Shown: one piece after another, positions 11,301 through 21,000 of the stretch
How positions within the stretch are numbered: the stretch's first letter is position 1
Layout of the letters: each line of letters opens with the position of its first letter
DNA from: Thermothielavioides terrestris NRRL 8126
Lineage: Eukaryota; Ascomycota; Sordariomycetes; Sordariales; Chaetomiaceae
DNA: 64,000 bases
Direction: 5' to 3'
Assembly (NCBI RefSeq): GCF_000226115.1
Contig: NC_016457.1
Span: forward strand, 3,348,001 to 3,412,000
Notes under the pieces: model-generated
The model's database searches: none
Told to the model about the DNA's origin: nothing
The model's input: the letters and a program-made list of their open reading frames with translations, nothing else
Made by a program: the position numbers and the translations under genes

Positions 11301-13727
11301 GGGGGTGTGACTGAACGGGAACCGGAAGGGCAGGCTCCTCCCCACTCTCCATCCTGTCTGGGGGGTGCGGAAGTACTCGAGCATCGCGGCCAGAGTTCGG
11401 GTGAGGAGCCCACTGGTGGTCTTTACACTCCAGAACCAACACCGGAGCCGCGCCAGGAACGCCCGGACGGTTTTGGAGGGAGCGGCCCCCCTGCTGATCA
11501 CGGTGCTAGCAGTGACAGCAGACCGGTGGGAACTGCATCATCGGAGGCCCCTGATGCAGTTATCGGAGACGCCAGTAGCAGCGTCGCTGGCGGCACAACT
11601 AGGAGTGCCAGCCAGGGCAGCACGACGGCAAGTGCTGCCGCAGTCGATACTCCTAGCAGTGAAGAGGAGGTCGACCGCCCTGGCGATCAGCCAGAGGCTC
11701 CAGACGACTGGGAAGACGCCTCAAACCATGGTTCTCAGCCTGATTCTGGAACACCCGCAGCCACGCCAGCGAGGGAGAAGCGCAAGTACGTGCGCAAGGT
11801 ATACGGACCACCAACTCGTTACTCAAGACGGATCCGTAGACAGTCTCCCGGCGGCGGTGCAGGCGGAAGCGGCGGTCTGGTGTGCTTCGCAGCCCCCATG
11901 TACCATGAGGAGAGCATCGACGTACCAGATCAGCACGCGTGGCATTCGTTCAGCCACACATTTTTGGATGACCCTGTAATCGCTCTGCAGGAGGGCGACA
12001 GCATCCAGCACCGCACATTGCATGCGGTTTTCGCGGCGGCAGTCCGCCAACATCGTGACGCGCGTCCTGGGGCAACGCCAAGCAGGCCCCGGGTGCATTT
12101 TGACGACCTCGCCAAGCTTCCTAAGCGCTGGAGGGATCTCGCCAACCACCCTCAAGGGCCCGAGTTCATCAAAGCGGCTGAGGAAGAGATTCGCAATCTC
12201 GTCAACAGGAAGACATGGCGCAAGATTCGGCGCGAGACCTTCAAAGGAAGACCACTCCCTCTGAAGTGGGTTTTCGTCTACAAGTTCGATCAGAATGGCA
12301 ACCTCGAGAAGTGCAAGTCTCGCATCTGCGTTCGAGGCGACCTTCAGGAGCTCACTACTCTGCAAAGCACTTATGCAGCCACACTCGCAGCGCGCTCGTT
12401 CCGCACAATGATGGCTATCGCCGCGCAGTTTGATCTTGAGGTCAAGCAGTTCGACGTAGCGCAGGCGTTCTTGAATGCGGACCTGCCTGAGGGTGTTGTT
12501 TGCGAGATGCCTGAGGGGTTCGAAGAGCCTGGATTTCTTGTGGAACTGCAGAGAGCTCTGTACGGCTTGCGAGAGTCTCCGTTGCTCTGGTACCGAGAGT
12601 TCTCCGGCACACTTCGGAAGCTCGGCCTCACAGCTTCGCCTGAGGAGCCATGCTTGTTCTTCGATCGCCAACGGCGCGTGCTCGTGCTGTTCTACGTGGA
12701 CGACTACCTAGTCTTCTACCACAGAGACCACGCGGAGACAGCTCAGAGGATCATCGACGCTCTGAAAGCGAAGTACGAAGTGCACGAAAAGGGGGACGTG
12801 GCTTGGTTCCTGGGCATCAGGGTGATCCGCGACCGCGCGCAACGCAAGATCTGGCTCTGCCTTGACCAGTACATCGAGAAGATTGCGAAGCGCTTCGGTC
12901 TCGCGGATCAAATCACCTTTCCAAGCATCCCTCTCCCTGTAATGGAACTCCGCAAGTTCACTGGCACTGCCACTCGAGCGCAGATCAGGCTGTTCCAGGA
13001 GCTTGTTGGATCGCTACTCTACGCCGCGGTCGTACTGCGCGCGGAGGTCGCGTTCCCGGCATCGTTGCTCTCGCACTTCCTGACGAACCCCTCGGGGACA
13101 CACATTGATGCTGCAAAGCATGCAATCTCCTACCTGTTTGGCACGCGCTTCCTCGCTATTCAGTTCGGGGGTGTGCCGCAGGATGCTGCTCCCACGCAAA
13201 TCTTGCTCATCGCAGGGGACGCGTCGCATGCGGATGATCCTGATACGCGCAGGTCGTCACAAGGCTATCTCATCTCTCTGTTCGGTGGGCTCGTTCATTG
13301 GAAGGCTGCGCGCCAAGATACAGTCACCACCTCGTCTACGGAGGCGGAGCTCCTCGCTCTGTCCACCGCAGCGCGGGAGACAATGGCGTTCAAGCGTTTC
13401 CTCAGCGACCTGCAACTTGAGCTGGGTGTGCCTTGGACTGTGTTCTGTGACAACACGCAGACCATCCGGCTCGTGGTGGGAGAGAACGAACGCATCAGCA
13501 CTCGCCTGCGTCATGTTGACATCCACAACATGTGGCTGCGTCAGGAACACGCGAAGGGATCTTTCGAGGTCGCGTACTTGCCAACTGCTGAGATGCCTGC
13601 AGATGGGCTTACGAAGGTGTTGACTCGCCAGAAGTTCGAGCACTTCAGGGAGCTCCTCAACCTGCAGGATGTGCGTCATATGGTGCAGGGAGACGATCAG
13701 GGGGACAGGAACGCAAGGCTTGAGTAA
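8358..13727 (+). CDS. copia gag-pol polyprotein (1789 aa)
   Basis: This single uninterrupted ORF encodes capsid, protease, integrase, reverse transcriptase and RNase H. Gag is about residues 1-330 and ends in a Cys/His cluster (C315, C317, H324, C331), an atypical zinc knuckle. The protease motif is LFDNCGA with D441; copia proteases usually have D-S/T-G. The pre-integrase zinc site is H612, H617, C643, C646. The integrase core has D674 (SWDLFDF), D737 (RQDGD) and E777 (GGSERAGK). A Pro/Ser/Gly/Glu-rich linker follows (about 930-1180). RT has QFDVAQAFLNADLPEG and YVDD at 1446-1449. RNase H has D1621 (GDASHADD), E1662 (SSTEAELLAL) and D1698 (CDNTQ). The ATG is the first in frame, 177 bp after the LTR. 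No stop or frameshift separates gag and pol, so stoichiometry must be set by another route, probably proteolysis. All catalytic residues are present and no RIP damage is seen. Confidence 0.97.
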   Translation: MTLETEKTVTVAVAALPTLDSPKDWPRWISAVRQEANNLRVWHIIDPDTELATEAEMLGLPVQPTQGAARQAVQDRHLQAWHTALQAWKAADPTTRGEEPQSTNPTEEEIRREFLKLCEAFSKSAIDTAAFRAVNKLREMINVSVSDRYAHTAHDIMEAENVTGTRGFIQTLRKIIAPSNSATFTALAEEYATVLARGSQSGVEPRTWILEYMSVLHRARAANIAAVTDATAVTTFLKTVQRRLDPEWATRMLKDISVTEKLGGKGPTLLDLALSLEAILQAEAVVHPKPGAYPVLPGAQNGQKGSQKRKKNRDCPCKPKTFRHWWFPSECRQLRYALTGESLNGVTLPNDAVNAVRQRFAKERWNDLRVELQKLGWKIQNASSNAKTTSSNSGAGPSFPGALQVHAVIDPAIASELEGARGVFASLEFGPHPLSKCILFDNCGAVNLVNDRALLVPGTFVKTSGETVEAGTTSFPISGRGKWIIKNVLNGARGPNTEDLVIDNVAVVEGFHVNIVSERRLRAQGAWYCGLDCTLRWGTLEKSIVLRQLVEKFNLTFLQYNALSSYSDALRVLPRSFAGLVTLSAAVVKNFGRSRPSKDPLPEREDPAALWHIRSGHLSSEALEHLVLNARGVRIRGPRRLECEVCAQAYAEQVISRRPPSKPSPRPFWRVSWDLFDFPRALDGSNWLLVIKDEYSGKLFATPLIRKTHDSVYDELVRFERWVKRQFGLPICKIRQDGDTSVIGIKGYTAYELWAQEQGIDLEVTPSDTKEPNGGSERAGKELITKSLAMLTGAGLPQNLWPESTVAAAYLHGISPSRARNYRSPNEVLDSWFRHWFRWYQPGLVHSLTADLRPNWGGVYAYGCRAYPLTKEREKGIERRAGKVKPRAHIGYLVGYRASNIYRIWVPKLRKVITTRNVTFDERTFYREGEEQLDAQSVAVARKVVELIELPIEPRDAEAVPFGVTDAHEDPVTVPGSPGHLGGVTEREPEGQAPPHSPSCLGGAEVLEHRGQSSGEEPTGGLYTPEPTPEPRQERPDGFGGSGPPADHGASSDSRPVGTASSEAPDAVIGDASSSVAGGTTRSASQGSTTASAAAVDTPSSEEEVDRPGDQPEAPDDWEDASNHGSQPDSGTPAATPAREKRKYVRKVYGPPTRYSRRIRRQSPGGGAGGSGGLVCFAAPMYHEESIDVPDQHAWHSFSHTFLDDPVIALQEGDSIQHRTLHAVFAAAVRQHRDARPGATPSRPRVHFDDLAKLPKRWRDLANHPQGPEFIKAAEEEIRNLVNRKTWRKIRRETFKGRPLPLKWVFVYKFDQNGNLEKCKSRICVRGDLQELTTLQSTYAATLAARSFRTMMAIAAQFDLEVKQFDVAQAFLNADLPEGVVCEMPEGFEEPGFLVELQRALYGLRESPLLWYREFSGTLRKLGLTASPEEPCLFFDRQRRVLVLFYVDDYLVFYHRDHAETAQRIIDALKAKYEVHEKGDVAWFLGIRVIRDRAQRKIWLCLDQYIEKIAKRFGLADQITFPSIPLPVMELRKFTGTATRAQIRLFQELVGSLLYAAVVLRAEVAFPASLLSHFLTNPSGTHIDAAKHAISYLFGTRFLAIQFGGVPQDAAPTQILLIAGDASHADDPDTRRSSQGYLISLFGGLVHWKAARQDTVTTSSTEAELLALSTAARETMAFKRFLSDLQLELGVPWTVFCDNTQTIRLVVGENERISTRLRHVDIHNMWLRQEHAKGSFEVAYLPTAEMPADGLTKVLTRQKFEHFRELLNLQDVRHMVQGDDQGDRNARLE
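11297..11367 (+). repeat. Two internal copies of the copia polypurine motif
   Basis: TCTGGGGGGTG occurs at 11297-11307 and 11357-11367 inside the linker between integrase and RT. The same 11 bases precede the 3' LTR (15365-15375). The second copy shares 14 bases with the terminal tract (CTGTCTGGGGGGTG). In protein they read as a short imperfect repeat (SPGHLGGV and SPSCLGGA). They could act as central polypurine tracts, or simply reflect the peptide repeat. Confidence 0.45.
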
Positions 13728-13814
13728 AAAACAAACTAAACACAGGAGCGCACGCCGGCGCAAAACAGACTGGGGGGTGCCCGCACCCGCGAAACAACAA
13801 ACAACAACGCGGAA

Positions 13815-14728
13815 CTACTTGCCACCCTTCTTCTTCTTGGGAGTCATGGCGGCCAGCACCGCCGCCGCCACACCACGCGCCAGCGCCTCCGGGTCAAAGC
13901 CCGGAGCAGCCTCCTCCTCGCTCTCGTCCTCATCCTCGTCCTCCTCCTCGCTCTCCTCCTTCTTGGCCTTCTTGGCCTTCTTGGACTTCTTGGTGGGCGC
14001 GGCCGCCTTTGCCTTGCCCTTGCCCTTGCCCTTGGCGGGCGCGGGCGCGCGCTCGTCGTCATCGTCGTCGTCATCCTCGGCGTCGGCGTCCTCGCCCTCC
14101 ATGGCGAGGAGGGCGCGCAGGGTGGCGCGCAGCGTCTTCTGGTCCTACCACACACAGTCAGACTAGCTCTTTTCCTTTGTCTTTTCATTTGTACTCACGA
14201 GATTGGCCTTGGGCTCCTGGCGCCCCTGCATCAGGGCCAGGAAGTGCTTGGCGGCGGGGAGCACACTCGCGGGGCTGATTCATCAGTACCGTGCGCCTTG
14301 CAACTGTGCTGACAGACTTACATGGAGCGACACTTCTTGCCGCGCGCACAGCGCGCGCACCGGGCCGCTTTGCCGGGGGCCTCCCGGCACTCCCCAGAGC
14401 TCTTGCCGCGCATGGCGGACTTCAGGCAACCCAGGCAGGGCTGCTCTCTCAGGGCGCCCTCCTCCTCCTCATCCTCCGAAGAGGAGGAGGAGGAGGAGGG
14501 GGGCGCCGCACGCTTGGAGGGGGTCTTCGGCGTGGCGGGGGTCCTGCTGCAAGTGTCAGAGACGCGGATGTACGCGCCGCGCCAGTCGGGCAGATTGTGG
14601 TGTGCTCACTTCTTGCTGGCGCCAGCGCCAGCCTTGGTGGGGGTGGCCGGGAGCGGGGGAGGCTTGTTCTTGGCCGCCTTGGCGGCGCGGGCCTTCTCGA
14701 GAGCGGCGAGGCGAGCAGAGGACGGCAT
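13815..14728 (-). CDS. Antisense four-exon gene inside the copia element, Cys-rich basic/acidic protein (249 aa)
   Basis: I read a spliced gene on the strand opposite gag-pol. Exons are 14728-14610, 14546-14322, 14274-14199 and 14144-13815 (119, 225, 76 and 330 nt; 750 in all). Introns of 63, 47 and 54 bp begin GTGAGC, GTAAGT and GTGAGT and end CAG, CAG and TAG. Each has a CTGAC or CTGAT branch-like site shortly before the acceptor. All junctions keep one frame from ATG to TAG. The protein has a Lys/Ala/Pro-rich start, a Ser7 plus acidic run (57-69), a cysteine module C77-x2-C80-x12-C93-x9-C103-x2-C106-x5-C112 that could bind zinc, then acidic and Lys-rich low-complexity blocks ending KKKKGGK. 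The composition suggests a nuclear or nucleic-acid-binding protein; this is inference. I do not recognise the family. Acceptor 1 is a tandem CAGCAG, so residues 40-41 may read NR or K. The gene may be a captured host gene or an element-specific antisense ORF. Confidence 0.72.
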
Positions 14729-15364
14729 GGTTGTTGTTGTTGATGTTGTTGTTGTTGCTGATGCTGCTGCTGTTGCTCGCGGTCTGCAGAGGAAGAGTTC
14801 GGGAGATGGTTTGAGGCGCACTCACCATGATTAAATACTTCCAGGAGTGCAGCCATCGACCGGCCTGCGGCACTGCGGTATTGTCTGCATGGCGCGAATG
14901 CAACAATGGGTAGCAATGGTGGGCGTGCATTCAAGACGTTGGGCAACAAAGGCCACAATGGCACACATGCGAATGATCGCAATGCTCAATTGCGCAACCT
15001 GCACCCACAATCGAGGCGGCACGATTCAAGATACGCGCCTGAATGGAGGATGGGGATGGAACGCGCTGCGCAATTGGGAACTGCGCACAATGCGATCAAT
15101 GGCGCTCGCAACAATGCCAACGACAGCGCCCCTGAATGTCAACTTTGGCGCCCCTGGGTCTGACCGCATTCAGCGCAGCACGCAATTCGCCAACGCACGC
15201 GCCACAACGCGTACACAATGGCGCGCGGACAACTTGCACAATGGCGGCGGCTGCGCGCAATGGTGGGATCAATACCGGAGGCCACAGTTCAATGCGCCTG
15301 GCAGTGCGAGCTCCAGAGTCAGTGCCCAGCATGCGTGTTCCACAGACAGCCTCCTGAGAGTCTG
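14729..15364 (-). promoter_or_regulatory. Presumed promoter and leader of the antisense gene
   Basis: This 636-bp non-coding stretch lies between the antisense start codon and the 3' polypurine tract. On the minus strand, a CAA/CAG-repeat leader precedes the ATG. A TATTTAAT motif lies at 14837-14830, about 105 bp upstream of it. A possible 42-bp leader intron runs from 14825 (GTGAGT) to 14784 (CTGCAG). From about 14900 to 15300 the plus strand repeats CAATG at least eleven times (CATTG on the minus strand). No convincing coding frame is seen. Promoter function is inferred from position. Confidence 0.4.
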
Positions 15365-15375
15365 TCTGGGGGGTG
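15365..15375 (+). other. copia polypurine tract
   Basis: TCTGGGGGGTG lies directly against the 3' LTR (starts 15376). It is the expected primer for plus-strand synthesis. Further copies of the G-run motif occur at 11297, 11357 and 13769 (ACTGGGGGGTG). Confidence 0.75.
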
Positions 15376-15557
15376 TGTCGCGTGCTAGTGCACACGTGAC
15401 TCTATCTGCCAGGCTCCCTGCGCTCAGGGGGCACATGTCAGCTCTGCCCACACATGTATATAGACCTCGGCGCTCCTCCCACCCAGCTTGAGAGGAGCAC
15501 CTCTCTCAATACACATGCCTCTGCATCCTGCATGGCCCCACTTCGCTGCTATTCTCA
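15376..15557 (+). repeat. copia 3' LTR (182 bp)
   Basis: It matches 7999-8180 at 181 of 182 positions, with A instead of C at 15551. It is followed by the target duplication GATGT (15558-15562). Confidence 0.96.
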
Positions 15558-15562
15558 GATGT
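15558..15562. repeat. copia target-site duplication, right copy (GATGT)
   Basis: This is the second copy of the 5-bp duplication. G1 copy A sequence resumes at 15563. Confidence 0.95.
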
Positions 15563-18500
15563 TAAGGTACTATTTAGCAAAAGGAAAAGGCGAAGGCGCT
15601 ATTTAATCTACTACTTCTTTAAACCTCTAGGCATTATACGCTTAATATATACAAGCCTAAATCTACTTTATAACATCTTTATATATACTACGCTAATAGT
15701 AGTAGTTCGTTACTCGTTAGTACGTCGCCTCTCTCCTATAATAGCTAACCTCGCTATAGTACTAGTCGAAGATTAAACGCCTCTCTTTAGGGGTATCAAC
15801 AATATACCTATAACACTATATATAATTCGTACTTTAAAGGAAAAGGTAACGATCTTTAACAAAGTATTTCAACGCTTCCCTTTTAAGCTAACGTCGCTTC
15901 TAGTATAGACTATAGCTAGGTAGAGCTTCTATCGTCGATAAGAAGTAGATAATATCCTAGGAGCGCTAAGAGTAACTATCCTAAAGGTGGATAGGTTCTA
16001 GTTTCCCCTTTAGATACAAAGTCTTTTCGCTTATATAGTTAATAAAGATTTAGATATCGACCTAGTCGTCGATATCCTCTTTCGACTCCTTCTCTATATA
16101 GTTAGAGGGCCTAGACGGCTTATAGGATAATGCGTTAGCTATAACGTTCTTAGAGCCTAGAATGTACTTAATCTCAAAGTCGAATAGATGGATCTAGGCA
16201 ATCTAACGTATTATAAGAGTACCTAAAACATCGTTTATAGCACTATTAAGCTAATAGACTAGAACTAGAGTATTAGTCTCTATAGTGAAATATATATTAA
16301 AAAGGTAGTGGCGAAAACGCTTTAAAAGAAAGAGTAGCCCCCTTAGCTCCCTCTTTATAGTATTATACCGCTTCTCTACCTTTAACTAGATACCGCTCTT
16401 GAACCTATATAGATATCTCTTACTATTAGGACCAACCTACTTAAGTATACCTCTCTAGTCGAGGATACTAGCGTTGTAAACTAAGAAGATTATACTATAC
16501 TATAGATCGCTATAGATAAGCGTTGTAAAGACTAGAGCAATAGTGATTTTCTCCTTTAGCTCGTCTATCGCCTTTTACTTAGTAGGCCCCTAAGTCCATT
16601 TAGTATCCTTCTTTATCAAAGTGTAAAGAGGAATTACAATAATTGTAAAGCCCTTAATCTAGATCTAGTAGTATCCGACTATTCTAACGAAGGTATATAC
16701 CTCTTTAACGTTAGAATAGGTCTTCTACTCCTTTATCTTAATCATTTTCGCTTTCTTAGAAAGGCGTCTATCAAGTATATAAAGATAACTAAGTAAGACT
16801 ACTTTTAGCTATACCTACTTCAACTTTACTATAGCGATAGTTGTACCTACTAGCTCTACGTTTAGCAATACTATATTAATATTCTTAAAATGCTTAATAA
16901 CAAATTCGCGATATCCCCCTCTATCTAAATAGCTATTATAATTAGATCAAGGACCTTTTACTATAATATTGTCTAGGTAGACTCAACAGATATTTAGGAT
17001 AAGGTCACTAAAGATTATCGTTATAGCCTACTAGAACTAGGCAATGGAATTTATACCCCCTATTAGCAGTATATATATATAGAAGAGACTAATCAACGTT
17101 GAAAAGGTCGTTAAATTGTAGCTCTGCTCATTAAGATTAACCTAATTGTAACTAGAGAAGAGATCTAGGAGAGACATTAGCTTATAGCTATTAAAGTCTT
17201 TACTAAATTCCTCTATAGTAGATAGGATAAAAGCGTTGTAGATCGTTATAGTATTAGCCTTTTAAATATCATTGATAAGCTATAATCTACTGTCCTTTTT
17301 AAGAATAAGGAACTAGTTATTATAGTAGCTTATATAGCTATACTCGATAATCCTATATATCTACCTTTCTTTAAGTAGATCAATGACCTTCTATATTAGT
17401 GGCTTTAGAATTAGAATAGACTTACTTTACTAGGCCTTATATAGGATAGTCTTAACGTACTAGGGTAGGACAATATCCTTATAAATACGTCTATACTTAG
17501 TGAAATCCTATATAAGCATAGTTTCCTAGTTTTATAAGATCTTAGTAAACATCTCCTTTTCTAGCTTATTGAGGAACTTGTCTATAGTAGCGAGTATCGT
17601 TTAAAGACGCTCTTCGATAAGCTTTAAGCTTAGCTTAAGATCTAAGAAACGAGGGACTATAAGGTCTTCCTATTCCCTTTTAAATTGTATCTTTGCCTTA
17701 GCCTTTGTAAACTGCTTTTCTTACTATAATAGGTCTCTCTCTAGTATAGAGCTATCTAATAGTACTAAATCGACTAGTTAAACCTTATTTATAATATTCT
17801 TCTAGAGTATAAACGTCTTTAAGGTACGTCTAACCTTATACTCGAATCCTTGCCTTAGCCTCTAGTTAGAAAAGGGGCTTCTAACTAGGGTCCCCCTCTT
17901 CTCTTTTAAATAAGATAATAATTCGATCTTCGTCCATCTAGATAGAGAAGATAAAAAATAAGAATATATAACGTAAAAAAGAGTACTAAGAAGTAGTATA
18001 TAAGACTTCTATAAAACGAGATAAAAAACCACTTTACCTATATTATTGTCGAAGAAACTAAAGGCAGTCTCGCCTTCCTTTATCTCTATCTAGTTAAAGA
18101 TTCTTTTAAGACTCTTCGCTAATCTCTAGAATTGTTCCTAAACAGCTAGTTATATTAGAGATAGTAGGTAGTTCTACTAGGTAATCTTCTTAAAGACGAT
18201 ATACGTCTAGACTATCTTTCCTTCTATAAGTAGATTAATAGTAATTAGATTGCTATTATAGTAATCGAAGGTTAGAGCAATATCCTTGATAAATAGTATA
18301 TTAAGGATTGCTTTATACTTATTAGCAGTGTCCTTAGTTATAAAGAAATAAAGGTTAATGCCAACTCTACCTAGGTAAAGAGTGACCTAAGTCTCTCTAA
18401 AGAATAGTACTAAGCTATAAAGACCCTTTGAAACGACTTTAGTAAACTAGTATAGTAGTGTATATTTCTCGACGACGTTTATTAAGATATAGTTGTACTC

Positions 18501-21000
18501 TAAACCAAAATCAATTAGGGCGAGATACTTATTATAATAACCTTTTTTAAACTAGATATATAGAGTAGGAAGCGACTATATTCTTATTATTATACTAAGT
18601 TCTATATACTTTAAGACTAAAAGCGTCGAGATAGACTTCTAGAGTAGGATATAGATATAATCGTCAACGTCTCTAAGTAGACCTTTACGAATTTAGTACT
18701 CCTAGAGGCTTTCTATATAGATGCCCTATACACTGTCTTTAGTAACTCTAAAGATTGTTAGAACCATCTTAGTCTAGCTAGAGCGAAGGCTACTAAGTAT
18801 ATTTACATTAGTGTATAAAGCCTATATATAAATCCCTATATCTTTCGGTATAGTGGCTAGTCTATTAGATTTAGGAACATTAGACCCTTTATAGTTAATG
18901 ACCTCGATATTAGTAGAAATACTCTATAAATATATAATTAGAGCGTCCTTATACTTAGGCGAGATATAGACTAAGTCGTTAAGGGTTAGACTGGTCTTCG
19001 CTTTTATTATAGTATAGATTATATCCTTTATATATAGAGGTAATATAGCAACCTTTAGCGTAGGCGGCTTAGACTATAGCTCCTCTTTCTTTGTATAATT
19101 CGCTATAGCTAGGTTCTTAAGGATAGTTATATAAGGAGGCTCCGCTAGAGGTATAGGAGTACTACCTATCTAAATATCGTCTTTCTTTTCGTCCTTAGTA
19201 AACCAACGCTTAGTAGGCGATATACCCTAAAGTATAGTCTCTACTTCCTCGTCCACTTCCTCCTTAGCTTCCCCTTTAGTCTAGTCAAAGAAAGGAAGAG
19301 GTAGTTAGTAGAATTCATTAGCCTTTAGCGTAGATTATAGAACAACCTTCTAAGTTAAGATATAACCTCCTTTTAATAGGACTATATAAAACGACAATTA
19401 ATTAGACGTTATATAATAGAAGGTGGAGATAAGCTTAGGCTCCCCTTTGTATATAAGACAATTGATCGTCGTCTAGATAGTCGTAGGCTCTTGATATAGC
19501 TTAGGCTACTAGAGGTAGTACTTGTTTAGCACTAGGGATATATCTAGCTTAAATAGACGACTATTTAGACGGTTATACTTATAGCAGTAAGCTTAGTATA
19601 TAGGGTAGCTATTATATTATAGGCAATAGGCTATATATATAAGAACGAGCTAGCTAATCTTACTAACCTCTTATACACTATCAATATCTATCTTTGTAAA
19701 GGTGATCGTCTCAGTTAGTATATAGCCCTTCTTACTCCTATCGCTAAAGCAGTAGTCTATACCCTTATAATACATTAGACCTATAGCTATAGCTTTTATA
19801 GCCTCTATATACTTAAGAACTATATAGTTAGAGTTACTATAGTAATAGCAATAGCTAGAACTTATAGGTCTACTATAGCTAAGAGGACAACTATCAATAT
19901 ATAGACTAGTAACAAAGCCAATACGTCTCTCCTATAAGCGACTCCGCTACTATTAGAAATACGTCTAGAGAACCTCGATCTTATCAAAAGTAGGATCGAT
20001 TCTATATAAATAGAGAGCCTTGATCTTCTGTTTAAACTGCTTAGCGATCTTCTACTTCTAGATATATAGACGCTAGAGCTAATTAGCTAAATCGTCGATA
20101 TCGTCGAACGTAGATATAAGAGCTTTCTTTAGCTCCTCCTCTTCCTACTCCTACGACTTAGGAGTCGTCTTGACAATAGACGTAGCTAGAGGCGAATAGT
20201 ACTTCTATAGATCGATCTTACACTTATAGGTCTTAAAGAAGAGGTCTCCTACATTGAGACCTTTCTAAAGAGCATCTTAAACGAACTTAAGGAAGTCTAT
20301 CTACTTTATAATATAGATAGAGTCCTTATCGTCCTTCTTTAGGGTACGTTAGCGATCTTTAAAAGCTATCTAGATCCGCTAATCAAATGTACGTTATACT
20401 ATTAGAACGATTATATACTATAGCTCTTTATAAACTTTAGTAGAGGCGACAACGTATATATAGTCGATCAACTCAAAGTAGTTATAGATAACTTTATTAA
20501 CTAGCTAGTATCTCCTTTCGATTAGATTATAAAAGTAACTTCTATCACTATACTACTTAGGATCGTTACCCTTTTAACGCTTTAGGAACTTAGCTTTGAA
20601 AATAGCCTAGGTCTCTTAGTCTTTTTTCTCCTAGTGACGAATAATAGGCTAGATCGTAGTATTATATTAAAGCTCGAATAGATATATATAGGTCTTATCA
20701 TTAGTAACCTAATAAGCCTTATATATCTCTTTAAAGGTCTCGATCTATCGTATAGCATTCTAACTAGAGAAGCGGCCCTAAAGGCTAGCCTTCGCTAAGG
20801 TTAGAAAGATCGCGTTAAGCGCAGTAGTAAGAACGTACTTAGTTATCTTCTTTAGAGCTTTAGCTTCAGCTTGACTAGAAGGTGTTACTATAGATACCTC
20901 TATATAGATAGATGGAGTAGAGGTATCTAGCAAAGACGGAAGGGGTGTCTACGCCACTTCGGCTAGGTCTTCTTCGCTTAGTATACCTTAGAAAGGCTAT
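15563..21000 (-). pseudogene. G1 copy A gag-pol, main part (RIP-destroyed)
   Basis: This is the minus-strand counterpart of copy B 34900-40165, read in reverse: integrase start, RNase H, RT, protease and gag. It is identified by continuous similarity to copies B and C, whose YLD[D/N] RT motif and aspartic protease motif can be read. Stop codons of the TAG/TAA type occur every few codons in all frames. The coding function is lost. The limit at 21000 is approximate. Confidence 0.68.

Larger units (their letters stand above)
7999..15557 (+). mobile_element. Intact Ty1/copia LTR retrotransposon
   Basis: This is a complete element of 7559 bp: 5' LTR (7999-8180), primer site, one gag-pol ORF, a 1.6-kb region holding an antisense spliced gene, a polypurine tract and 3' LTR (15376-15557). 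The LTRs differ at one position (C at 8174, A at 15551), so the insertion is recent. It is GC-rich and free of RIP-type damage, unlike the G1 copy it sits in. Gene order is integrase before reverse transcriptase, which defines the copia superfamily. It may still be active; expression cannot be judged from sequence. Confidence 0.97.

Noticed and set aside
11823..12671. 282-codon minus-strand frame inside gag-pol
   Set aside because: It is a frame shadow of the RT region; no motif or independent start or splice signals.
13669..14166. 165-codon plus-strand frame overlapping the end of gag-pol
   Set aside because: Its Ser-rich composition is the shadow of the acidic and lysine runs of antisense exon 4; it has no start context or motif.
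14203..14834. Long GC-rich plus-strand frames (150-203 codons) over the antisense exons
   Set aside because: They overlap one another, are low-complexity, and are explained by the codon bias of the antisense gene.
14847..15491. 214-codon plus-strand frame running into the 3' LTR
   Set aside because: It crosses the polypurine tract and LTR boundary, and its composition reflects the CAATG-rich non-coding region.
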